From NCBI GenBank assembly GCA_964019335.1, contig OZ025685.1, forward strand, positions 312,001-376,000: DNA of 64,000 nt, read 5' to 3'. Both the position numbers and the translations under genes were made by a program. The DNA comes from Diplonema japonicum. Lineage: Eukaryota; Euglenozoa; Diplonemea; Diplonemida; Diplonemidae. Below are positions 50,691-57,992 of this stretch, piece by piece. The notes under the pieces were generated by a model that searched no databases, had not been told where the DNA came from, and saw only the letters and a program-made list of their open reading frames with translations. The first letter of the stretch is position 1, and each line of letters starts with the position of its first letter.

Positions 50691-51409
50691 TAGCTATTTA
50701 CTGCCAACAAGTAATGACTTTACCGTTACCTCGAGGTTCCGCATTTTACCGTCGAGGGCCCGCAGGGCCCGAGATGGTAAAATGCGGAACCGAGAGGTCG
50801 GTAAAGCATTACTTGGCGGTAGGTAAGTGGTTTTATTTCACGACACTCTGAAATTACTTCACCACGAGGGGCACAACAAGAGAGGGGTTACAAAGGTTAC
50901 AATACAAGTTGTTTTTCCTCCTTTTGTTGACTAAGAGCTGCCGCTGTCGCTGGCATTGCCACTGTCACCATCTCTAATCAGGCCTTCCCATACCTAACGC
51001 GGCCACTGGCTCCTTTTTTTCTGCCCCTTCGGTATTTTGAAGTCTTTTGGGGTGCTAAAAGCTGACTAAGTTACCCTTACCCACAGAAGAGTTACCCACA
51101 GAAACTGGGAACAAGGCCAAGCCAAAAGTGGGCAAATTGGGAGGAAAAAGTAGTCCAACTTGGAACTGAGCCGAGGCAAAAGTTGGCCAATTGAGCTGAA
51201 CCTGGGGGGGAATAGCAAACTGAGAGGAAAAAGTAGCCCCACTGGGAACCGAACCGAGGCAAAAATTGGCCTACCGAGGCATATTAGTAACGGAAACCCC
51301 CAATTACTTCACGGAAAACAGGCCATTATTTCACCGTGAAGTAATGAGATTTAGCGTGAAGTAATGGGCCCCCCAGTGCGTGAAGTAATTTCTGAAGAGT
51401 GAAATAAAA
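50691..51409 (+). mobile_element. Hairpin/TIR element, copy 3 (GTGAAGTAAT type, full length)
   Basis: Starts with TAGCTATTTACTGCCAACAA, matching copy 1 (TAACTATTTATTGCCAACAA). A hairpin at 50701-50822 and a body from TTTTATTTCACGACAC (50831) to GAGTGAAATAAAA (51409) follow. The right end carries repeated GTGAAGTAATG motifs. The body is close to copy 2 but contains a tandemly duplicated segment (GAGGAAAAAGTAG... at about 51141 and 51220). No ORF encodes a transposase. Confidence 0.7.
50701..50822 (+). repeat. Long inverted repeat (hairpin) with GGGCCC-GCA-GGGCCC tip
   Basis: Arms of about 60 nt pair well (GGTTCCGCATTTTACC with GGTAAAATGCGGAACC, and CAAGTAATG with CATTACTTG). The tip is identical to that at 22116-22130, while the mid-arm sequence differs yet stays paired. 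Confidence 0.8.
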
Positions 51410-51626
51410 ACAAAAAAAAAAACAAAAAAAGTAAAGAAGAAAGAAGGAACAAGGGAGGGGGGGGAAAATGGTCTGTGAAAAAAAAAAAAAGAAGAAAAAA
51501 ATGTCGGACTGACAAATTCCGGAAACCCGGGGGAAAAAAAAAACTCAGAACCGGCACTTTTTTTTTCTTCTTTTTTTAAAAATACGACCAGCATACACAG
51601 AGAGGTTTGCTCTTTGGTTCGACTTC

Positions 51627-51666
<40 letters not shown>

Positions 51667-51827
51667 ACCCCTCCCCCAAGTTCAAGGGGGAGAAAAGTGC
51701 CTAACCAACCCCCCTTAAAGAAAAGAGGGGAAAAAAATAAAAATAAAAACGAACACAACAAAAAAGATATTTATGTCACTCCCCTCTTTTTTTTTTTTTT
51801 CCTTCAATGTTATATCTGGCCGTGATA

Positions 51828-51844
51828 CTCTCTTTTCCCATTAG
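51828..51844 (+). promoter_or_regulatory. Candidate trans-splice acceptor
   Basis: CTCTCTTTTCCCATTAG ends 13 nt before the ATG at 51858 and supports that start over the upstream in-frame ATG at 51807. Confidence 0.45.
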
Positions 51845-51857
51845 TCAAACCCCCACG

Positions 51858-52241
51858 ATGTTGTTTCTAAGGACAGTCTTGGCGGCATATGTAGCTACAG
51901 CTGCTCTGGCCGACACCTTTCTGGTGCAGCAGTGTGTGAATGGCAGCGTTGCGGGTGTCAGGTTGGCCATCGATTCTAGCGCTCTGTGCACAACACTGGT
52001 GTTCGGCAATGTAAGCATGAGCCTTGCTCTTGATAATACGACTGGGACGGCAAGTAATCTAACCCTCGCAGCGATGGGAAACTCTTTTTCTGACGAACAG
52101 TGCCAAGACACACCCACACCGACCGAAATCCTCTGCAGCTGCAGTGATAGTAGCATCCTGGCGTTCGTCTGCAGCAGTGCAGGCTTAGCCATTCCCTCCT
52201 TCCTTGCATTCGGCGCCTCCCTTCTTTTATACGCGCTTTGA
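51858..52241 (+). CDS. Small secreted, probably GPI-anchored protein
   Basis: 127 residues from the ATG at 51858. A frame-matched ATG at 51807 lies before the acceptor-like AG and is less likely. The signal peptide is MLFLRTVLAAYVATAALA. The mature part has several N-glycosylation sequons (NGS, NVS, NTT, NLT) and six or more cysteines (for example CQDTPTPTEILCSC). The C-terminus is a hydrophobic tail (IPSFLAFGASLLLYAL) with no charged end, as expected for a GPI-attachment signal. No known family is recognised. Confidence 0.7.
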   Translation: MLFLRTVLAAYVATAALADTFLVQQCVNGSVAGVRLAIDSSALCTTLVFGNVSMSLALDNTTGTASNLTLAAMGNSFSDEQCQDTPTPTEILCSCSDSSILAFVCSSAGLAIPSFLAFGASLLLYAL

Positions 52242-52290
52242 AAAATCGAAGGAAGAAAAAAAAAAAAAAAAAAGAAAAAAAAAATAGAAT

Positions 52291-52317
52291 TTTACTGTGT
52301 CCTCCAACCTTGTCCAG
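52291..52317 (+). promoter_or_regulatory. Candidate trans-splice acceptor
   Basis: TTTTACTGTGTCCTCC... ends in TTGTCCAG at 52317, 35 nt before the PARG ATG. The leader is A-rich. Confidence 0.4.
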
Positions 52318-52352
52318 CTAAGTGAGACAAAAAAAAAAAGAGAAAAAAGAAG

Positions 52353-53546
52353 ATGAAGCAAAGAGGATTTGTCAAGCTTCCTGAACTCCACTCGCCTTGT
52401 GATGATCAAGATAGCTGGGCCCGAACTGTTGAGGTTCTGGAGGGTTGTGAAGACGGGTCGCTCTCGGATGTGTACAAAAAACTGAAAAGGTGGGGTGGGT
52501 GCGACCTAGACGGCTGGTCCACAGCATTAGAACAACACCACCCAAGCCTCGACGAAAGGAAGCTCGTCGCATACATCAAAACCGCAGCGCTGAAGGCAAG
52601 CGAGAACTGGCCAGAGGGTCTTCACATCTTACGCAGAAACAACCCTGGTGAAGTGAGTTTAGAACGGCCGCAGATCATCACGGTGCTTGCATGTATGATG
52701 CTGGGTCTGACGCCGAAAGGGTTCGGAGAGATTTTGAACCATTCTGCAGTTTTTTCTGCAGGGTTGATCGCTTACTTCGCAGAGGCGCAAGAGGGCAACC
52801 TCGACAAAAGAGGCCCCGTAAGATTCGTGAGAAGGATGTGCCCGCCCGGCCCACCTCCCGTTGTTGAAAAACTTGCTTCAATCTGCATAGAGACCGAACA
52901 TGGCATTGAAGACACCCTGAACGCAGCACACGCCGACTTCGCGAACAAGAACGTCGGTGGGGGTTTTCTCTCAGGCACGCGGGCGCAGGAGGAAATTATG
53001 TTTGCGTCACAACCCGAGTGCAGCGTCGCCATGCTGATCCTAGAAGAGCTGAGCGACTTAGAGACATCTTCCATGCACGGAGCTGTCAAAACGGCGGTGT
53101 ATAAAGGCTACGGTTTCAAATTGAAATATGAAGGACGATGCCACGGCCCTGCTGGTGAGATATTGGCTTTTGACGCGCTTGACCCGAACAATCTGACAGC
53201 TTCCTTCTCCCCTGAGGGTGTGCAGCGTGAGTTGTTGAAAGCCTACACAGCCTTCTCCACGCCGTCCTCGTATTCCTGTGTCTCCACCGGTAACTGGGGT
53301 TGCGGAGCGTTCTTGGGGTGCCGTCAGCTCAAATCAACTATCCAGTGGATCGCTGCGTCTTGGGCCGCTGTCTCCCTTGTCTACCACACTTTTGGTGACA
53401 AAGCCTTCACGGAGTCGATGAGGGAGTTCGTGGTGAAAATAGAGAAAGCGGCTGTCACTCCTGAACAGCTTCACGCCGCCCTCATGTCGTTGGAGCTGAA
53501 ACGAAACAGGGTGCATGAGATCATCCTTGAGCATTTCGGACTTTAA
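52353..53546 (+). CDS. PARG: Poly(ADP-ribose) glycohydrolase
   Basis: 397 residues. The PARG signature is complete: G202-G203-G204 in 'NVGGGFLSGTRAQEEIMF' with the catalytic Q212-E213-E214, then CSVAMLILEEL. A later conserved 'STGNWGCGAFLGCRQLKSTI' segment forms part of the ADP-ribose pocket. The N-terminal half matches the helical accessory part of canonical PARGs (RPQIITVLACMMLGL). The enzyme cleaves ribose-ribose bonds of poly(ADP-ribose), reversing PARP signalling in DNA repair and stress. It is shorter than human PARG, which has a long regulatory N-terminus, and is close in length to minimal protist forms. No targeting signal was seen. Confidence 0.95.
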   Translation: MKQRGFVKLPELHSPCDDQDSWARTVEVLEGCEDGSLSDVYKKLKRWGGCDLDGWSTALEQHHPSLDERKLVAYIKTAALKASENWPEGLHILRRNNPGEVSLERPQIITVLACMMLGLTPKGFGEILNHSAVFSAGLIAYFAEAQEGNLDKRGPVRFVRRMCPPGPPPVVEKLASICIETEHGIEDTLNAAHADFANKNVGGGFLSGTRAQEEIMFASQPECSVAMLILEELSDLETSSMHGAVKTAVYKGYGFKLKYEGRCHGPAGEILAFDALDPNNLTASFSPEGVQRELLKAYTAFSTPSSYSCVSTGNWGCGAFLGCRQLKSTIQWIAASWAAVSLVYHTFGDKAFTESMREFVVKIEKAAVTPEQLHAALMSLELKRNRVHEIILEHFGL

Positions 53547-53970
53547 AAAAAAAAAAAGTGAGAAGGAAAAAAAAGAGAAAAGGAAAAAAAAAGAAACCAA
53601 CATTTCCCTAGCAACACCCATGTGGGCCCTTTTTTTTCTTCTCTTCTTCTTTTTTTTTCTTTTTATCCATCGTCTGTTGGGGTTGGGGGGACCAATGTCG
53701 TCGTCGGTCTCATCCGTGTCGTACTCTCTCTGGTAGATGTAACCCCATCTTTATCTGCTCGGTGCTGAAGCAGGGCTTGTGGTCTGTGTACGACTTGTTC
53801 GTGCTGGCTGTAGCTCTTGGTTCGGTCTTCCCCAGGTCTGCTCCAGCCGCCATGCTTCCCAGTCCATCCTCCGAAGTATCACCTCCACGTGTTCTAAATG
53901 GTTACGTTCATCGTGACAGCACAAAAACACAAAAAAAAGGGGAGTGGGAGAGAGGGAGGGAGCACAATAA
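53547..53970. other. Intergenic with an unexplained mixed-sequence island (53690-53925)
   Basis: After the usual A/T tracts, about 235 nt have coding-like composition. On the + strand a 77-codon frame from 53762 starts with a signal-like MLKQGLWSVYDLFVLAVALG. On the - strand a frame reads YQREYDTDETDDDIG. Neither connects convincingly to a gene, and the kelch-cyclase ATG at 53971 is immediately preceded by an in-frame TAA. Confidence 0.4.
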
Positions 53971-56868
53971 ATGTACCCCTTTATGCTGTGCATAGCATCT
54001 GCAGTAAACATACCTGCGAAGCTATCCAATCACCTCTCCACACAGGCCACACAGTGGATCTCGTACGAGGTGGATGGCCCACTGGTGCATCAACGCGCGA
54101 ACCCAGCTATCTGCGCAATAACAGGAGGCACTCACGACGGCATATTTTTACAAGGCGGCAAACAAGGCGACGTTTGGAAGAACGATTTGTGGAAGCTGAA
54201 CGAGACCGGGACGTGGGTGGAGCTGGACTCGGTACCGGAACAAGGACGGTGGAAGCACCACCTGCTGTGCGACGCGGAGAGGAAAGAGCTCTACGTTCTA
54301 GGAGGCAAGGGCATCGCCGATGTAAGCAACATGTGGGTTTACAACCTCGACAAGTCTGAATGGAAAGTGGCATCATCAACAGGACCCGCCCCGTCGGCTG
54401 ACGTCCAAGGAACAGATTTCATTGCAGTGTCAACAACCCGGCATATAGTAACAGCGGGTACAAACGACGGTGCGTACTCCGACTGGCTACTATACGACAA
54501 AACAACAGGCGAGTGGAAACAAGACCGGCTTCCGGAGCTAGGGATCGAAGACCCTGGTGGCACGGCTGCGAACGATGTTGTGTACATAGTAGGGGGGTCC
54601 GTCGCGTCGGGAGATTTTCTACCGTCACAAACGTTGGTACTAAACATGTCCGAACCGAACCCCCAATGGAGCAAGAAAAAAGGGTTTGCCGGAGAAGAAC
54701 ACCATTTATCGTACTTAGGAGGCGACATCATCGCAGTCGTCGGCGACAGAGGCGGAAAAGGCCCTCTCGCACAAAACAACGGTCTTGCACTTTACAACAT
54801 GACTCTCGACGTGTGGACTGAGGTGAACCAATCCACAGTTTGGATCCCATCCACGTCCGAAATGCGAACTACGGCCTACCACGGGTTGCTCTTCATGATG
54901 AGCGGGGTAAACGTAACGGCAACAACCCCTTCGCCCGTCGAGACCATTTTCGTTTTCAACGCTCTGTTCTGCCCGGGGAACTGCACTTTTCGCGGAACAT
55001 GCGTTTTGGCAAATTGTATCTGCGACGATGGCTTTTTCGGAGCGTCGTGTGAAAGCTCGCATCCGGCCAGCATACCATGGGGGAGCATCATAGCCGGGCT
55101 TGTATCGGGGATCGCTGTTATAGGAGGAGTTCTCACTTATGTGGTTTGGAAGTCGACGGAGCAACAGCGCGCGTTTAATAAGCTGCACGATTCGAATGCC
55201 ATCGCTACTGATATGGCAGGGAAGCTTGCAGGGATGGATCTTGACAGTCTGGCGTACCTCCACGCGATCCCGAACCCGACGAAGATCCAAGCGTCGTTCC
55301 AGTCGATACTCTTCACGCTGCAGGCTTACAAACCGTTCCTCCCGGATTCCCTCTTCGACAGAAATAACCAATTCACCGCACAAAACCCCGCCTCCGCCCA
55401 AGCTCCCGGTGTCGAAAACACCAGCATCGCCATTGTGTTCACAGACATCTCATGTAGTACAGTGATATGGAACAGCTGTCCCGATGGGATGAAGCGTGCG
55501 CTGAGTATTCATAATGCGGTTATCCGGAGCAGCATGGCGGAGCACAACGGGTACGAGGTTAAGATCATTGGCGATGCGTTCATGATCGCCTTTTACCACC
55601 CGCGCGACGCTTGTAAGTTCGGCTTGACCATTCAGGAACGGCTTTACGAGGAAAAGTGGCCGAACGGTTTGTGCGACATCCCTTCCTGTAAGCCTTCCGA
55701 CGCATTCTCTTTAAACGGTCCGCGTATCAGAGTCGGAGTGCACGTTGGCCCAGCAGCACGCGAGATCAACGCCGTCACAGGACGGTACGACTACTTCGGG
55801 CCGACCGTGAACAAAGCAGCAAGAGTTGAAGGCGCAGCCATCGCGGGAAGCGTTGCGGTTACAAGTGAAATCTTAAACACTTTTACGTCGAGAGACCTCT
55901 CGAGCATCGGGTCACCAGAGGTCATTCCACTGGGAACTGTGATTCTCAAGGGAATAGACGAGGCGTGCGAACTGTGGTGTCTGTGCCCGGAGAAACTGTC
56001 GAGAAGGGTGCCGTTTATAAAATGCCAGGTGACGCAAGATAAATCTCCCATTCAGAAGAAGTTAGACTCGCCTTACTCGGGTACGAACCCGTTGGTGTTA
56101 AGCAGCGGGGAATCGCTTTATTCAACCTCGTCAATACTCTCACGTCGGTCGACCGCAACGTTGAACGTCGGAAGCGGACGTCGAGTGGTCGGATCCGTTG
56201 CGACAGTGGAAAGGAGAGTAGAGAACCTACTCGCCAACGTGGACCCTTGCGGTATCGCTTCTGAGTTCATCACCAAGGTAACAACAATGGTCGACCGTAC
56301 GCACGGAACGGTGTCCGGAGTCAGCGCCATGTCGATGCTTTGCGTTTGGAACTGTTCGAAGAAATGTCCCGCGCATATTGAAAACTCCGTCAGGTTCGCC
56401 ACGCTCCTCGGGGCGTTTGGCAGGGAAGTCCGCATAGGTGGAATCGCCGCAGGTATCTGCAACGGTGACCTTGTTGACGGGAATGTTGGCGGGAACGGCC
56501 ACATGTACTCCACAGTATTAGGACCTTGCGTTAAATTATCCGCAATGTTGTGTTCCAGCGCGTTCGACCTTTCCACCTTGGTGCTTTATGCTTCTCTTAT
56601 CAACAACCAGGCGGTGGGGACAATGCGTCCTGTGGATCAATGGCAAGTGAGCAATTCGAATCAACCCGTTACCATCTTTGAGGTTGGCACCGGTGAGCAC
56701 GCGGAGGGCTGGGCATGGTCCTCTCAGTACGCTGCTTTCTTCGCGGGTGAACGAAAACCCACCGACACGGTGATAGATGCCGAGTGTGAGGGGGATGTTG
56801 TATTGTCTAAAGTGTGCTCTCTTCTCCGTACTGAAACGCACCTAGTTGAAAAAGAGCTTGTTTTATAG
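53971..56868 (+). CDS. Receptor-type adenylyl cyclase: kelch ectodomain, EGF, TM, tandem cyclase domains
   Basis: 965 residues. A short hydrophobic N-terminus may be a signal peptide. Kelch-type beta-propeller repeats fill residues ~40-300 (GGKQGDVWKNDLWKLNE, 'YVLGGKGIADVSNMWVYN'). An EGF-like domain (CTFRGTCVLANCICDDGFFG) and a membrane helix (368-392) follow. The first class III cyclase domain (about 482-640) has both metal aspartates (D492 in VFTDIS, D535 in IIGD), K531, D607 for adenine choice, and N614 and R618. It is therefore predicted to be active and adenylyl-specific. The second cyclase-like domain (about 735-905) lacks these residues. Trypanosomatid receptor cyclases share the ectodomain-TM-cyclase plan but not kelch. 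An alternative end by a 35-nt intron (56860-56894) would add 22 residues up to 56963. Confidence 0.88.
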   Translation: MYPFMLCIASAVNIPAKLSNHLSTQATQWISYEVDGPLVHQRANPAICAITGGTHDGIFLQGGKQGDVWKNDLWKLNETGTWVELDSVPEQGRWKHHLLCDAERKELYVLGGKGIADVSNMWVYNLDKSEWKVASSTGPAPSADVQGTDFIAVSTTRHIVTAGTNDGAYSDWLLYDKTTGEWKQDRLPELGIEDPGGTAANDVVYIVGGSVASGDFLPSQTLVLNMSEPNPQWSKKKGFAGEEHHLSYLGGDIIAVVGDRGGKGPLAQNNGLALYNMTLDVWTEVNQSTVWIPSTSEMRTTAYHGLLFMMSGVNVTATTPSPVETIFVFNALFCPGNCTFRGTCVLANCICDDGFFGASCESSHPASIPWGSIIAGLVSGIAVIGGVLTYVVWKSTEQQRAFNKLHDSNAIATDMAGKLAGMDLDSLAYLHAIPNPTKIQASFQSILFTLQAYKPFLPDSLFDRNNQFTAQNPASAQAPGVENTSIAIVFTDISCSTVIWNSCPDGMKRALSIHNAVIRSSMAEHNGYEVKIIGDAFMIAFYHPRDACKFGLTIQERLYEEKWPNGLCDIPSCKPSDAFSLNGPRIRVGVHVGPAAREINAVTGRYDYFGPTVNKAARVEGAAIAGSVAVTSEILNTFTSRDLSSIGSPEVIPLGTVILKGIDEACELWCLCPEKLSRRVPFIKCQVTQDKSPIQKKLDSPYSGTNPLVLSSGESLYSTSSILSRRSTATLNVGSGRRVVGSVATVERRVENLLANVDPCGIASEFITKVTTMVDRTHGTVSGVSAMSMLCVWNCSKKCPAHIENSVRFATLLGAFGREVRIGGIAAGICNGDLVDGNVGGNGHMYSTVLGPCVKLSAMLCSSAFDLSTLVLYASLINNQAVGTMRPVDQWQVSNSNQPVTIFEVGTGEHAEGWAWSSQYAAFFAGERKPTDTVIDAECEGDVVLSKVCSLLRTETHLVEKELVL

Positions 56869-57138
56869 GGGGGAACCGTTTTTATATTTTTTAGGAAATT
56901 GCGGAAGTACTCAACAATGAGGAGTTGCTACAGGTGGAAGACGTTGGAATGGCGGGGGGTTAGGTGCCCGACACCAACATTGCTCGGGACGACGGGGCCG
57001 AATGGGAGCATCAAGGTAGACCGTGGTCTTCAAGTGGGATTTACCCCTAAATATCGGCTTTTTTTTTCTCCCCCAAAGAGAGGACTCTCATCGTTTTGCC
57101 TTGTTGCCTATCAACTATCGTCTTTGCTTAAAAGAGTC

Positions 57139-57382
57139 ATGGCAACTCGTAAGATAGCCTTCGCAGGCAAGTCAGCCGGTGTTAGAGTCCCGACATATAA
57201 GAAAAAAAGAAGGACAAGGCTTTCCAGCTTTGCATGTTATGGTTTTGATTTTTTTTTTTTTTTGCCGCGCAGGAGCCACTAAGGACCTGGCTCTCCATAG
57301 CCTTGTCCACAGAGCGAATGCGGAGACCGTGGTCGGGAAAAGTACTCTCCAAACCTGCTGGGACGCTAGTGGGAGCCAATGA
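57139..57382 (+). CDS. Weak candidate: small basic spliced ORF
   Basis: ATG at 57139 (MATRKIAFAGKSAGV, then YKKKRRTRL). A possible 31-nt intron (57242-57272, GTTTTG...CGCAG) would join it to TKDLALHSLVHRANAET and end at 57382, giving 70 residues. All three forward frames stay open for a while after the T run, so the choice is uncertain. No family is recognised. Confidence 0.2.
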
Positions 57383-57908
57383 AGGGTGCTTCTTGCCTGA
57401 AGAGATCAGCACTTGGAGGAGTCGCAAGATTATCTCGAAACTGAGAGATACCTAGTACTGACCATACCCCCTCCCTTTTTAGGGCATGCGGCTTTCGCTC
57501 TGGGAGTTTGCATGTTAATTTGAGTTTTTTGTTCTTTCTTGGGAAAAAGAGGGGGGGGGAGGGGACTGCAGAAGTTGAGCTCGTCCGGAAAAGAAAGTCC
57601 GCAAAATGACACTACTGACAAACCTTTGGTGAGAAAGATCCGAATGATCTTCTACGTAAAATATAGTCATAAGGCTTGGGGTGAGTACTGATAATACCAC
57701 CGCATTTGTTGACATTTTTTCCCCCTCCTCTATACAAAGCTAACAGGTTATCCAGATTTCCGCGTACAATGCCAGTACTTGCTCGGGTCAGGTTTTCTTT
57801 TTTTTTTTTTTTTTTGCCCCTCTTTTTTTCTTCTTCTTTTCTCACACAAGTCTTGGTGCCTCAACGGCTTTTGACAATACAAAAAAAAAAAAAAAAAAAA
57901 AAAAAAAT

Positions 57909-57986
57909 AATCCTTCTTCCTCTTCTCTTTCTTTTTCCTTTTTTTGCTTTTTTTCTTCAAAAAATCCCCGCCTATATCTACCGCAG
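57909..57986 (+). promoter_or_regulatory. Candidate trans-splice acceptor
   Basis: A long T/C tract ends in TATCTACCGCAG at 57986, six nt before the ATG at 57993. A second CAG at 57990 is also possible. Confidence 0.45.
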
Positions 57987-57992
57987 GCAGTG

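Larger units (their letters stand above)
50402..51857. other. Intergenic, with element copy 3
   Basis: Outside the mobile element the region is T, A and G tracts; no gene was seen. The end holds the leader of the small secreted protein gene. Confidence 0.6.
56869..57992. other. Spacer between the two cyclase genes
   Basis: About 1.1 kb. The first 540 nt are mixed sequence rather than homopolymer (56895-57450), with one possible terminal exon (56895-56963) and one weak ORF (57139-57382). The rest is C/T tracts that lead to the next gene. Confidence 0.45.

Noticed and set aside
50641-50822. Hairpin considered as a transcription terminator or CRISPR-like repeat
   Set aside because: It is attached to a TIR-bounded element at more than one locus and there is no spacer array; a mobile-element part explains it better.
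51807-51857. Earlier in-frame ATG for the small secreted protein
   Set aside because: An acceptor-like CCCATTAG lies between it and the ATG at 51858, and the signal peptide starts naturally at the second ATG.
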